Positions 1 through 11,469 of a stretch of 64,000 nucleotides of DNA are shown one piece after another. The notes under the pieces are model-generated. The model did no database searches, had not been told where the DNA came from, and worked only from the letters and a program-made list of their open reading frames with translations. The translations under genes and the position numbers were made by a program. Source of the DNA: Entrophospora sp. SA101 (taxonomy: Eukaryota > Glomeromycota > Glomeromycetes > Entrophosporales > Entrophosporaceae); contig CAUDNR010003334.1 in assembly GCA_958430865.1 (NCBI GenBank), positions 209,120 to 273,119 on the forward strand, in the 5' to 3' direction. How positions within the stretch are numbered: the stretch's first letter is position 1; each line of letters starts with the position of its first letter.

Positions 1-1825
1 TATGGTTAATGTTAATATTATATATATACAAAACAATATTTTGAAAAAATCTATCAGTGTATAATGATTAAAAAAAAAACATTTTCCAATATTCAATTAA
101 TTCATTATTAAATCCTTCATCTTGTTTCCTAGCTCTTTTTACTTTCAATTATACCAACCACATCTGTACTTCTTCAATTTAAACAAGTCAAAGGTGATCA
201 AAATAGGATACATGTACAACATTTATAAATTCAAATATTTTAGTTAGTAGTTATTTTATATATGTGATACAAAAGTTTTTGAAAAAATCTAAATTTTAAG
301 CTTAACGGGGGGTGAAATGTATTTAAAAAAAAAATAGGGTGGAGTATTGGGCGAAATTACCAACTGCTGGGTCAAATCCTATAGCAATGTTTTTGCGAAA
401 AATTGACAAATTTGAAAATATTGTATCTAATCAGCCAATTACAGTGCCATATATCAAACTGTGATTTTTTCTGATTGTATGGACAAAAATTTAATTCCCA
501 TCAGCCGATTGTCACACAACATAAATATACTTTTGTGATTTCATACCAATAAATTGGGAAACAAACAAGATTGATATTTATTATTTATACTATGAAACCA
601 TTTTGATAACAGGCTTTAATTTGCAAAATGGTAACGATCAGCCGTTTTTTTTTTTAAAATTAATGTGCGTGTGTACCTTTGAGTCATGTGCAATGATAAA
701 TAAAATGAATGTCTGTGTGTGGGTGTTTGGATTCTAAATTTAATATATATATATTTATACATTAAAACCTTGTCTCTCTATGCATTCTTTATCATGTTCA
801 TATAATTAGGGAAATGAAATATATTGGTTATACTGGTAAATTCAAATCACGTAATTTCTTTTTTTAATAAAAATCGAATTTTATCATTCGGAGTAAAAAA
901 AAGAAAAAATTGAAAAGTAAAAATAGATAAGTAATAGTAGCACACACCACCAACAGGTTATTTTGGTCGGTCATAAAATAAATAAATAATAATAAGCTAA
1001 ACTAAAAAGGCCGCAAAAAGATTCTAGATTAAATTTCTGATTTTTATTATATATTGATTAGCAAACAATATGTAGTGGTGATATTGGTGTTAACAAATGG
1101 TAATAAAAAATTCATTCAATCAATCAATTAAATAAATTGGTGATTGAAACAGTTAGATCAAAAAGCGAAAAAAAATAAACTTGCCAATCTCTTTTATTTA
1201 TTTATCATGAGTAATAATATTTAACGGGCAACTATTATGATTTGTAATAAAAAATCATATTTATCTATCTATCTCTCGTTCGTTATTATTAAACATCACT
1301 AACTCGTTAACCATAAACGGTAAACAATTACTTTTTTTTTCTTTGCTGAAAACTTCTCAAGCAAAAAAAAAAATAAATTTAATTTTTCATGTAATACGTA
1401 CGTAATGTATTTTTATACCCAATCGGGGGAATGGGTTGTTGATAAATTGTCTCCTCCCCGCTCCTTTTGTTTCTCCCTGTCTACTACATATATATATACA
1501 AATATATGTTTATGTATTTAAAGCATGTATGTACATGTATGTATGCATGTATGTATATACATGTAAATGCATTAATATTATTTATCAAGACATTATTATA
1601 ACCGTCAGTTACATATTTACTATTTAATATGAAGATCTAGAATCTTTTTGTTTGTTTACGTGGCTTTAATAATGAAAGTTTTATTTCGGAAGTTTGTGTA
1701 ACTTACATTACTTAACAAATACACTTCAATCAATCAATCAGTCCAAATTATATTAATGTACGCTATACGTATGTGTGTGCGTGTGAGTAAAAAATAATGG
1801 GTGTTTGTTTGATTTGGTTTCAGCA
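1..1825. repeat. Duplicated block A, first copy (non-coding)
   Basis: This stretch occurs again in the same orientation at 61216-63041. The only difference I noticed is one T in a poly-T run (near 1331-1340 here). Identity stops sharply after TTTCAGCA at 1825. I see no convincing gene inside: the 63-codon frame at 1436 is low-complexity and begins with a non-ATG codon. Contents are AT-rich spacer with short CA/TG and TATG runs (1500-1565, 1765-1785). The near-perfect identity in non-coding DNA means either a very recent duplication, an allelic copy or an assembly duplicate. Confidence 0.95.
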
Positions 1826-2602
1826 TCTTTTCTTATTCGTATAATTAAAATTCAAAATTTAAGAAAAAAAATTTCCAGTCTTGGCTTTTTTTGTTCTAAC
1901 ATGTAAATTAAAATAAATATAACTAACCGGAACGTACGCGCGTTTCAAATCCTTCCAAATTCTATATTTCCCATCAATAAACTTCTTGCTATAGAAACAA
2001 TAAATAACAACAACAATATTAAATATTATTATTTATTATATATATGGTTGATTGATTGATTAATTAAAAAAAATTTTAAAATTGAATAAAAATAATCATC
2101 AATCAACAATCAATTCTACTGCGCCCTTTGTACATTAAAAATCGTGCCAAGAAAAAAATGTACAAGAACAACAAAAATGATAAATTTCTTGTACAAAAAA
2201 AAACAAATAAATAAATAAATAAATAGAAATTAGTTTAAAGTAAAAATTGACAGTAAATTAAGTTTTACAAAATAAACAAAAACCAGTTAATTAATTAATT
2301 AGTAATTTTCAGAGAATCACAACATTGTAAATCTTCATATCGTAAAGTAAGCAGCAAGTGGTAAATTAGCATTCTCCTATTATTAATTATTTATTAGTCT
2401 GTCTTTTTTGATATTGATTTCCAGGTTTAGTAACTGATTGATCATGAAAAATTATTTGATTGTGAAAATAAAAAAAAATTTATATACAATATTATTATTA
2501 TTATTATTATTATTTAAATAATAATAATGTAAAAAAAGTTTTTTTATATTGATTCGTTCGTTAATTTGTTTATTGTTTGTTTTGGTTAATGGTTGTAGTC
2601 AC

Positions 2603-2648
<46 letters not shown>

Positions 2649-3274
2649 TATAGGCTAGTTAATAAATAGTAGGAGGTGTTGTTGATAACAGTAGTCGGTC
2701 AAGAAATAGGCTTCTGTTGATGGTGTGTTGTATATAAAACGTGTTGTTGTTGTAAATTATTTGTGTTTCAAATTTGATCTTTGCTTAAAAAACTCGGAGT
2801 TGAGATTCCGCCACTTAACGCGCGTTTTAAATTCCTTTTTTTTTTTTTTTTTTCTTCGTTAAGTAAGATTATGCAAAAAAAAGAATAAAAAAAAAGAAGA
2901 AAATATTAAAAAAAAATTTTATATTATATATACAACAACAACAACATACATATTTACATAAAATTAAAAATAGTTATTTACTAACTCGTAAATTTTAACT
3001 ACCTAAACAGTTTATAATTAGAATGTTTACTATAAAAATAAATATATCCTTAAATTTTTAAAAATTTATTTTATTTTAGTTTATCATATAAATTCAGACC
3101 TTGAGAATTTTGTGTTTTTTTTTTTTTCTTTTTTTTTTACATTTTTTTTTACAAATTAAATTTTTTTTTATAAATTTACCCAATTTATTCATTTTTTTTT
3201 AATTTAAAATAATCATCAATAATAATCCCCAAGTATATCTATTTTTTATTTTTTTGAAAAAGCGAAAAAAAAAA
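1826..3274. other. Intergenic spacer upstream of the HMG gene, with an ATT microsatellite
   Basis: No gene is supported here. An ATT trinucleotide run fills about 2604-2648, with a shorter one near 2491-2515. Long poly-T and poly-A tracts occupy 2830-3200 just upstream of the HMG start and probably belong to the promoter and leader of that gene. Block A ends at 1825, so this spacer is not part of the copy at the right end of the window. Confidence 0.6.
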
Positions 3275-4996
3275 ATGACGAATATAATAATAAAATTAGA
3301 AGATAAGAATGACAATAATAAATTAATAGATAATGTTAGTGATAACGACGACATTATCAAGAATAATGATGATAAGAATAGTGTTGATAATACTGCTACT
3401 GATAGTTCTACTGCTGCTGCTGATTCTGCTGCTGCTGATTCTAGCACCTCTGACATTTCTACTAATTCTACTGTTGATGCCTCTGCTCCCAATAAGAATA
3501 ATTCAAAATCATCTTCCTCAACAGGCTCAGTGATATGTCACACGAATTCAACAATTCCAATAGATGTAGATTTGAATCATGTTTACAATCCACCTTATTC
3601 AGTCACCGAATTAATGTCCACTAAACATAAGCAACGTCTCAGTAATTCAAATCATCTCGCTGGTGCGTTCATGAATCCAAACCTTAAATATCCAAAGAGA
3701 CCGCCAAACTCATTCTTCTTAATGAAGAATTGTTACATGCTAGAATTAAAAAAGCTCGGGTATAGGTTCACTATGCCCACGATTTGTAAACAGTCAAAGG
3801 AGATTTGGTCAAATTGTTCTCAACAAGTCAAAGAAAAATACGATGATTTGGCTTTAAAAGCTCTGATAATACATCAAGAGTTATATCCAATCTACTCTCT
3901 TAAAGATTATCACCATCATCATCATCAACATCATTACCAACATCCACAACAACAGCAATTACATGATCAACATTCCTCATCATCATCCTCTCCAACATCT
4001 CCAACATCTCCTTCTTCCCCTTATAATAATAATAGTAGTAGTAGGAGGAAATCAAAGTTTAAGAATTATGTTTCAATGAATGCCAATAATAGTAATGGTG
4101 GCGGTAATAATGGTTATAATTTTGGTAATCATAATAATTTAATAACAACTTTTAGCGTTAATTCCAATTACATCAATTCAATATTTCCACAACCATCATC
4201 TACAACAACACCATCATCAATAACTGCCACAAATGCCTCTTACAACAATAACGACAATCATTATAACAATAACAATAATCATTACAATAACAATAATAAT
4301 CATTATAATAATAATAATATTTCTTCACCAATATCCTCATCTACTTATTACAATCCCTCGCCGTTTTATCATCATCATCATAATCAACAACAACAGCAAC
4401 AACAACAACAGCAACAACAACAACAGCAACAACAACAACAGCAACAACAGCAACAACAACAACAGCAACAACAGCAACAACAACAACATCCTCACAATAA
4501 TCACCACCACATGATTACACCTTTACATTCACCAAATCATCCACTCACAACTACTAATTCTCCACAAAACCAATATCATTCTCAATCTCAATCCCATGAT
4601 CTTCAATCTCATCATCAGTTTAATAATCATCAACATGAACAACATCAAAACCCATACAACAACATCAATCACCTGATCAACTCTGTTAGTCCGGCCAATT
4701 TATTACACAACGATTACATCCCAAGTTATTTCAATAGTCACGATTATTTATATTATTCATTGCATGATGACGATTTCTACAACAACAATTCCACCGCCGC
4801 TACTAACAATAACAATAATAACAAGAGTGGTAATGATAATAAGAATGTGGACAACACCGCTGATGGTAATAGCAATGACAATACTACTGATGGCAACAGT
4901 AATGTTAATGCTGACAGTGATGTAAATATAACCCCAATACTGACCCCTTCATTATTAACTCCTCCACCTGATAATTATTATTTAATGATGGCTTAG
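3275..4996 (+). CDS. HMG-box (MATA-HMG type) transcription factor, copy 1
   Basis: This is an uninterrupted frame of 573 codons starting at the ATG at 3275; seven in-frame codons precede it from a TTG, which is not a likely start. Residues about 139-205 form an HMG box of the sequence-specific mating-type class: it opens with KRPPNSFFLMKN and has a central IWSNCSQQVKEKY followed by a C-terminal helix. HMG boxes of this class bend DNA and act as regulators; MATA-HMG genes are strongly expanded in arbuscular mycorrhizal fungi. The rest is low-complexity: Asn/Asp-rich N-terminus, His-rich patches, Ser/Pro stretches, a run of 34 Gln (4385-4486) and an Asn-rich tail ending LLTPPPDNYYLMMA. From 3352 onward the sequence recurs inverted at 14024-16028; the first 26 residues are unique to this copy. 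That makes it possible that the N-terminus here was acquired at the duplication junction. Confidence 0.85.
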   Translation: MTNIIIKLEDKNDNNKLIDNVSDNDDIIKNNDDKNSVDNTATDSSTAAADSAAADSSTSDISTNSTVDASAPNKNNSKSSSSTGSVICHTNSTIPIDVDLNHVYNPPYSVTELMSTKHKQRLSNSNHLAGAFMNPNLKYPKRPPNSFFLMKNCYMLELKKLGYRFTMPTICKQSKEIWSNCSQQVKEKYDDLALKALIIHQELYPIYSLKDYHHHHHQHHYQHPQQQQLHDQHSSSSSSPTSPTSPSSPYNNNSSSRRKSKFKNYVSMNANNSNGGGNNGYNFGNHNNLITTFSVNSNYINSIFPQPSSTTTPSSITATNASYNNNDNHYNNNNNHYNNNNNHYNNNNISSPISSSTYYNPSPFYHHHHNQQQQQQQQQQQQQQQQQQQQQQQQQQQQQQQQQQHPHNNHHHMITPLHSPNHPLTTTNSPQNQYHSQSQSHDLQSHHQFNNHQHEQHQNPYNNINHLINSVSPANLLHNDYIPSYFNSHDYLYYSLHDDDFYNNNSTAATNNNNNNKSGNDNKNVDNTADGNSNDNTTDGNSNVNADSDVNITPILTPSLLTPPPDNYYLMMA

Positions 4997-5220
4997 AAAT
5001 GGTATGGATGGTTTTAATATGTTGGATAAATAATATCTTGTATATGGCAATGATGTATAGATTTTATTATTAATTCATTAATCTTTTTTTTAAATTTAAT
5101 ATTTTCTTTTCTTTCTTATGATTTTATTTATTTTTTCTCTAATTATTATTTATTTGGCATATTATCATATTCATTTTTATTATTATATACATAAATATAT
5201 TTATATATTTATATATTTAT
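3352..5220 (+). repeat. Duplicated block B, first copy
   Basis: Nearly all of the HMG gene and about 220 bases of its 3' flank match the reverse complement of 14024-16028. The coding part from the codon at 3530 to the stop has the same length in both copies (488 codons), including the polyglutamine run. The left edge is at CATTATCAAGAATAATG (3352); the right edge lies inside the 8-mer satellite at about 5220, where the other copy meets an N gap. Copy 2 carries 138 extra bases after position 3379. Confidence 0.9.
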
Positions 5221-5262
5221 ATATTTATATATTTATATATTTATATATTTATATATATATAA
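5194..5262. repeat. ATATATTT satellite (8-mer tandem repeat)
   Basis: About eight tandem copies of an ATATATTT unit. The inverted copy of block B breaks off inside the same array next to the N run at 14014. That suggests this satellite is where assembly, or duplication, stopped. Confidence 0.85.
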
Positions 5263-6289
5263 GTACATACCAAAAGAAGTTTATAATATTGTTAAAAAAA
5301 AAAAATTTATATGCTAATTTAAAAAAAAATTTTAATTATATTATAATATGTAATATTTTATTTTTAGAAAAATTTAAAATTTCTTAGAAAAATAAAAAAA
5401 TTCAAAAATTCAATTGTTTATTTATCCATCTGTTTATTTTTTTAATGGATCTTCTGTTTTGACGAATTGAATTCCTTCCCTCCTTCTTTAATATTAAAGT
5501 ATTTTTTTTTTAATGCATTGTGTTCATACAATACATACTCATACATGTACAACATACGCCCAAAATAATCTTGGATGGTATAAAGTGTTGTTGGTATGTT
5601 TTAATATTAAATATGCAATAACTGTATCACTAATACAATTTTAGTAATAAACTGAGAGAGTGTATATATATATATATATATGTATATGTATATGCGCACA
5701 CACACACAAGATAAGGATTCTTTTCTTTTCCTTAACTTTCTTAAATGAATATATATATACCAAAAATATAAATATAAATTAATTTACACAAAATCTACCA
5801 TGGAACTCTGTTGCTTGCCCTTTCAAAGTCTTGGCTTTTTAAATAATTTACTCTTGTTTTATCTCAGCATGTTATGTTGGTGATGATTAATCTTGAACCT
5901 GAAATTTTTTGCAACGCAGCATGCACAATCTTATTGAGAATTTAATTGATTATTCCAATTATGATCTTCCTGATTATATGTATAACCTTGCCATATCCAA
6001 GCTCAAAAACATTTATCATGATTATGATTTAACAATTCTGTTACTTTTTTATTTTTTAAGTGTCAAGTATTTTGAAGAAGAAAAGATTGCTCCTTTGAAG
6101 CTTATCCAAGGAAAGAAAGGATTGCCTATGAAATTTATCAGGAAGAAAGAAAAATTATAACCAATAAAAGAAAATTAACACAGAACCATAAAGAACCTAG
6201 AAAGAAAAAGAAAATTTAAAGAAAAATAATTTACTAAAAAATTAAAGATAGATTTTCTAGTTGTAATTCTTTGTAGCTTGTTATTTTTC
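5263..6289. other. Intergenic spacer with AT/CA microsatellites and a doubtful short frame
   Basis: No gene is supported. There is a TA run at 5663-5693 followed by a short CA run at 5696-5708. A 79-codon ATG frame at 5921-6160 (beginning MHNLIENLIDYSNYD) has no recognised domain and ends without a clear splice site. It might be a remnant of the decayed sequence that follows, but nothing shows that it is expressed. Confidence 0.5.
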
Positions 6290-7477
6290 CTTGTTAATGA
6301 TTACTCTTGCTTTAGTTGCTGAATTTCTTGGGCTTGTTGATTTATTTCTTGATTCTTGGCTGTCTCTAATTGCTCTAATTTTTCAGATAATTGTCTTTCT
6401 CCCTCCATTCTTTACCTGTTTTCAAAGCATTCAAGTGCATTTCACAGCATTCTCAGCTTGTTGCTTTCAGCCTTCAATAATTTTGATTATTGTGTCACTA
6501 CTTTTCCCATTTCTCAATTGGTTCTTTTCAATTATCTTTATCTGTTCCTATTTCTTCATCAGTTGGCTTGTGATGCTTTATTTCAGCAATGATTTTCTCA
6601 ATTCTCTTCAACTCTTTCTTTTTTCCTTGGCCAAGTCTTCTTTTTCTATAGCAGCAATCAACTAACTCTCAACACAATTCCTCAAATGGCTAAACAAAAA
6701 ACGGATAAAAACTTTATCTTTAGTAGTGATATAGTCAAATTTTTTAACTAATATTCCTTTCAATTCTTTGGCTTTCTTTTTTTAATTGTACTACTAATTC
6801 TTGATTATTTTCAAGTGCTTGGATTTATTTTATTACCATAATATATTATTTTAGTACATTCATAAAAACTTTATGTTCATAAATATCTGCTTTCCTAATT
6901 TTCAATAAAATAAATTCAGCAAAAGATCCATTAGCAACCTCCTGAGTTTTGACAACACCAGTATCAAAAAGAAAAAGATCTTGAGTTCAATGTAGTTATT
7001 ATTGTGAACTCGGGTGAACAAAAAGCAAAGTGGATGAGCAACCCTAAAAAAAGTTTTATTCTCTATAAAACTTTGCCAGAAGGGGGGATTAGATGTTTCA
7101 AAAAGAAAATGTTGATATTTTCGCAGGACATTTAATTTTTAAAAATAAATTCTCCAAAATAGATTTAATGAAAGCCTTTTCCTGCTCCATAGCATTGAGT
7201 TTCGTTTGTTATCACAAGGTAATAGTAATCATTATTATATCAGTAAATCTTTATACATAAAAAGTTCAAAAAAGTGGTTTCCTCATTTTTTTGATGATGA
7301 CGAGTGTGAAAATGAAAATTTTAATAATCAAGATGCAAATAGTGAATTGAGTTTTTATTTAGAAATTCCACAAGAAAATAATGAGCCCTCTAGAATGGTG
7401 GAAAATGCGAAAACAACTTTCCAAAATTTTCAAACTTATCAAAAAAGAAAATACCATCATCATCTGTTCCTGCTGAA
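6290..7477 (-). pseudogene. Decayed coiled-coil ORF (block C, first copy)
   Basis: Read on the minus strand, several open stretches look like coding sequence broken by stops and frameshifts. Near 6850-6980 a stretch reads DLFLFDTGVVKTQEVANG followed by a run ending HKVFMNVLK and a stop. Further on are ALENNQELVVQLKKESQ, RIEKIIAEIKHHKPTDEEIG, and finally a Glu/Gln-rich heptad-like stretch (KLEQLETAKNQEINQQAQEI) at about 6290-6400. The last parts look like a coiled coil. I do not recognise the family. A plus-strand frame at 7206-7514 (starting at a TTG, acidic, SKKWFPHFFDDDE) overlaps it and could instead be the genuine fragment. The stretch 6512-7477 is present again, inverted, at 63035-64000. 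Confidence 0.45.
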
Positions 7478-7607
7478 CATGTCTTTCAATCACTGGAAAT
7501 TTAATCACAGTTAAAAACGTAATTTTTTTTAAAAAAAAATTTTACAAAAACTTCAATTGTATCAAAGGAATTTATAAATAAAGCTCTTTATGATACCGAA
7601 AAGCCTG

Positions 7608-7671
7608 GAAAGATAGCATACCCTTTTCACAACCGCGTAACACTTGTTTCAAAGTGGAGATGCTATCTTTC
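7608..7671. repeat. Inverted repeat, 12-bp arms
   Basis: GAAAGATAGCAT at 7608-7619 is the exact reverse complement of ATGCTATCTTTC at 7660-7671, with a 40-base spacer. It could form a hairpin or be a remnant of a small element. No gene is seen between 7515 and 8240. Confidence 0.6.
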
Positions 7672-8247
7672 TGAACTTTACGGTAAATGTCAAAATTTAA
7701 AATTAGAAGCGTTTAATTAAGTTAATTTTTGATCAGCCTTGAATTATTTTACCCTGCTTGCTTCCTCTTTTTTGCATCTAGAAAGCATCGGTGGATCTGT
7801 AAGCACACTTTACAATACAAATTACAATATTAACTTTCTGCCTCTCCTCTTCAAAGTAAGCTCTGGATTATCAATATCTAATTGATTAATTAAATTCTTT
7901 AATCTATCTTTTAAAAATTATTTATGTTCCACTAACAAAATTTTTAATAAATATTGGTATTTAAAATAAAAACAAGGCTAGGTTGCAGATTTCCGTTAGC
8001 TTTGAAAAATTCTGGAAATTACTAAGAATTGCCAGAAGTTACGTATAACAATGATAATAATAATAATCAAACCACAGATATATTCAATAATCTATCAATC
8101 AATTCAACTATATATGTTATTTTATAGTTCTGGTAGTTTAAGTCATATTTTAAATAATTCTCTGATCTTGATTGTCAAACAAACGAACCACAAATTATTG
8201 AAATATTAGAAGAAAATGAATTAAATTTAATACAAGTTGGTTAGTTC

Positions 8248-8784
8248 AATTTAAATGGTTAACTTATGATTCTAATTCTAAGTGAATGTTCTATAAAACA
8301 TGTCTTACTCATAAAAGAAAAAATGTCTGTGCAAAAAATAAGATGCATATATAAATAAATATTTATTCAATATATAATAATTCCATAATTATATAGGTTC
8401 TACAAATATTTCACATGTCTCAGGATTATTACAATTAGAACATATGAATTCTGTAAGGTAGAAAAATTGGAAATTTCAAGAATAACTATGAAAAATATTA
8501 TATATAGGAAATTTTCATGATAAAAATTTTAAACATATAATTTCTGTCATGAAAATTGTATATATTTCCTAACTTAATTAAATTGATTTAGTATATAATA
8601 TTCCTTTTTCATCTGTAGATTGTGAAAGAGGGTTTTCTTGTAGATGAGAAATTCATTAAATACAGTAACTTTAGATATGTTAATGCAAGTATCTTTGGAG
8701 GGTCCACCAAATAAAGAATTTGATTTCAATAGAGCATATAGTATATGGAATTCAATGAAAAAAAGATACGGAGCACATGAATAA
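8248..8784 (+). pseudogene. hAT transposase remnant
   Basis: Two coding islands of one broken hAT-superfamily transposase. The first (8248-8343) reads QFKWLTYDSNSK, a stop, then MFYKTCLTHKRKNV, resembling the N-terminal zinc finger of ZBED/ZNF862-like transposases with only some of the cysteines left. The second (about 8600-8784) carries the C-terminal dimerisation region: SSVDCERGFS, then after a frameshift MRNSLNTVTLDMLMQVSLEG up to a stop at 8782-8784. SVDCERGFS and the NSLNxxTLDxLM pattern are hallmarks of hAT C-termini. The catalytic middle is missing or unrecognisable, so this copy is dead. Confidence 0.75.
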
Positions 8785-9170
8785 ATTTAATTATAAATAA
8801 AAATTTATTGTTTTTATACAATTAAAATTTTTTTTGCCGGAAATCTTTCCTATTGTAAAAAAATTTGTCAGAAAAATGAGAGTTCTGCCGGAAAAAACCG
8901 CAAATTAAAGTACCTTTTGTGCAGTGGTAGGTCGCCTGTCCGACATACGATTAGAAGACACTTCATTTCATTCATCACACTGTTTGATTGATATATTAAT
9001 GCTAGGCTATTTTTACAGTTAAACTACAATCGCGGTTGGAATCCAGTCATGACTGTAATCTAGTCGCAGCTGAGTCACGATTACAAAAAAATCTAACTGA
9101 CTAGTCGCGACTTATAACCCTCTAATCGACTTGCAACATTAGCCATACACCCCTTCTGAAAATTTAATTG
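8785..9170. other. Non-coding stretch rich in GTCGCGAC/CAGTCATGACTG palindromes
   Basis: No gene. Between 9025 and 9125 there are short dyads: CAGTCATGACTG, repeated AGTCGC/GCGACT motifs and GTCGCGAC, giving several overlapping inverted repeats. Such self-complementary sequence is typical of foldback-like non-autonomous elements, but I cannot place its ends. Confidence 0.4.
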
Positions 9171-9345
9171 CATGTTGTATCATCGGAGAGTCGGGTCAGG
9201 TTAGCCTTGTGAATACAAGGAAGATTATGAATGACCGTAATGTCTTTAAGGTAGCGTAGTATGCTTCAACGTTGAAAATTTTCCGATAATCAAAACGTTA
9301 TATACCTTCCGCAACAGCCATGTTGCCTTGTAATTGTGAAAAATA
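9163..9345. repeat. Diverged tandem repeat, unit 1
   Basis: This stretch is similar along most of its length to about 9730-9935. Both carry, in order, AATTTAATTGCAT, a TATC/TATCC boundary, CAGGTT.G.TTAGCCTT, GGAA, ATGA/AATGAC, AGCATGTATGCTT-like and CAACG/TAACG motifs, TTCxGATAA, CAAA and a final CTTGTAATT. The two units lie in the same orientation about 580 bases apart, with a GC-richer segment between them. They are probably two diverged copies of one dispersed repeat. Confidence 0.6.
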
Positions 9346-9489
9346 AATCGGAATAATAGTGATGGAGATAAAGTTGTTGATCAATCAGGATCGGAAAATG
9401 TTGATATGGCCAGTGGTATTCCAGATTCTTTCGTGCTTTCACAATGATTAATTTATAACATAAAATACCAAACAAAATCCAAACCATTT

Positions 9490-9744
9490 TATTTTACAGC
9501 ATTCCTCTTAACATCAGAGCCCAAATACAATTTCAGGGCCACAAACCCCACTCTGAATTGCAGATTCTCTCTAGAGTTGTGACTTGGTCACAGAGCCAGC
9601 CTTATCTAGAGGTAGGATCATTGCAGGTAACTTGTCAGCCATCTCTGGTCTGAGTGCTGTGAAGATTATTAAAAGTGACCCTGATGATTGATGCAGTCTT
9701 AATGTAGCTCCAGGGCCATGCTGCCCCCCCTGGAATTTAATTGC
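9490..9744. other. GC-richer patch inside AT-rich DNA
   Basis: Base composition changes visibly here: roughly half of the bases are G or C, with runs such as CCAGGGCCATGCTGCCCCCC, while the surroundings are about one quarter G+C. The minus strand has an 82-codon frame across 9571-9819 (containing TALRPEMADKLPAMILPLDK) that I cannot assign. This could be a fragment of a repeat family with a different origin. Confidence 0.5.
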
Positions 9745-9935
9745 ATCATTGTATCCTTGGGGATCACAGGTTGGTTTAGCCTTATGTACATGAGGAACAT
9801 ATGAGAATGACTGCAACATTCAAGATAGCATGTATGCTTTAACGTCTGTTAATTTCTGATAACCAAACATTTGCATATTTGAATGTTACTTTTTCAATAG
9901 TCAATGCTGTCATGGCATTTTCTTGTAATTATATA
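9730..9935. repeat. Diverged tandem repeat, unit 2
   Basis: Second unit matching 9163-9345, described there. It begins in the C-rich end of the GC patch and ends at CTTGTAATTATATAC. The downstream stretch to 10800 holds short homopolymers and no gene that I can support. Confidence 0.6.
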
Positions 9936-10806
9936 CTTAATATAAATGTTATTATTAATATTGATTACGAAAAGCAGAACACCAATTATCTTGAATTTTA
10001 TAATTATCCAGCAAGTTCTTTCTGCGTTTTGATTTCAATGAGACATACCCATGCAAATTAAAAAATAGCACCTCTGTTATTAACACATCTTCTTTAGGAG
10101 ACTCACGTTTTGCCATTGAAAAATAAATTGTTTTCCAAAAAAAAAAAACCATATGTGTTTGTCGATCAAACAACAATTCTTTTTTTTTTAAAAAAAAAAA
10201 AGACTAAGCATTTATTAAAAGAATGGCGGCAGTAGTTGTCATCACTTGTCATCGTTCTATTTTAATATATAAATTATTGTGTGTAGAAATTGTTACAAAG
10301 TATTAATACACTGAATTTTCTTGGGAAAGATTGCTAATTAAAGCTGGCAATTTTATTGCAGACAATAGGATTCTATGTATGTATGATAGAGGATTTCCAT
10401 ATACAAAAGTAATATATAATTAATTTACAAAGCCTGAAAAAATTAAGGTAACAATGGAAAGAAGTAATTTTTTACATTTAATTTTTTATAAAAATAAATA
10501 AATTAATTAGTTATTAATTTATTCCTTTAATGATATAAGGCATTTGACATTATTCCTATGAAAAATGTAAATGATTCTTATGAATAATGTTCATTTAAAC
10601 AATTAATTGACAAGAATCATATAATCATTAGTAAATATATTTGACATTGAAAATATGTATATTAATTTGAATGACTTAACAAGGGGATTTATCAAGGACC
10701 CTGATGAAGAATTAATATGATGTCTAACAAAACAAAAAAGAAAGGAAGGAATGATTTTCATAGAAAAATTTCACCAGTTGGCGCAGCATTTGATGTGTTT
10801 AGATGA

Positions 10807-11231
10807 TTGGCACCTGGTCTAAAGACCTCCTAAATTTTGGGCAAATTTTAATAGTATAGAAGTCACTTTCTGTCCTACCTTTTTAAAAAGTAGCCCTATT
10901 AGTTGATAGAATGTGACTTTAGTTTTAATGTAATAGAGAGATTTTCTCAAAAAAATTATTTGTTGTAGAGTTCTATTCTTTTTTAAAACATGTACTTTAC
11001 TATGCTCGCGAGGAATTCGTCCACTATGATCATTTCTAAATTTAGGAAAAATTATTACCAAATTTAGACTAGATATTGACTATCGTATCTAAATTTGACA
11101 GTAAGAAAACTAAAATCACGTGAAGTCCTATTTTTTGAAAAATTTTATTACATTTTTGAGCGAATTACAAAATTGCTATTTTGAAATTTGGCCGCATGGC
11201 GCAGCAATAGGAGGTCTTTAGACGGAGCCAA
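10807..11231. mobile_element. Candidate non-autonomous DNA transposon with ~24-bp imperfect TIRs
   Basis: The left end TTGGCACCTGGTCTAAAGAC followed by CTCCT (10807-10831) pairs with the right end AGGAGGTCTTTAGACGGAGC followed by CAA (11209-11231). The inner 14 bases of the arms are an exact reverse complement, and both ends terminate in TTGGC. The interior (about 375 bases) shows no transposase; the minus-strand frames inside it are not recognisable. I do not see a clear target-site duplication, so the exact ends and superfamily stay open. Confidence 0.5.
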
Positions 11232-11469
11232 CCATAATAATTTTAAAATTTTATTCCCGATTAGGAAATTTTCTATATGATCCCCATATTTTTGTTTTTC
11301 CATATTTTTGTACCCCAAAATGGGTGCGCAAATCGGTGGATCACGATAATTGAACACAAAACTTTAACGGAGCAACAAAGCTGTAATTTTTAAATTTCAA
11401 TATTAATAAATATCATATAATTTATACAATTTTTGTAATTTATACAATTTTATATAATAACAATAATAA

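Noticed and set aside
1436..1627. 63-codon open frame, repeated at 62652-62843
   Set aside because: It starts at a non-ATG codon, consists of TATG/TACA-repeat translation, and its duplication only reflects block A.
4233..4514. Open frame of 93 codons inside the HMG gene (and its copy at 14728-15009)
   Set aside because: An Ile/Thr/Asn-run shadow of the CAA/AAT repeats in another register of the HMG coding sequence.
5118..5387. 89-codon frame after the HMG gene
   Set aside because: It is the translation of the ATATATTT satellite and poly-A tracts.
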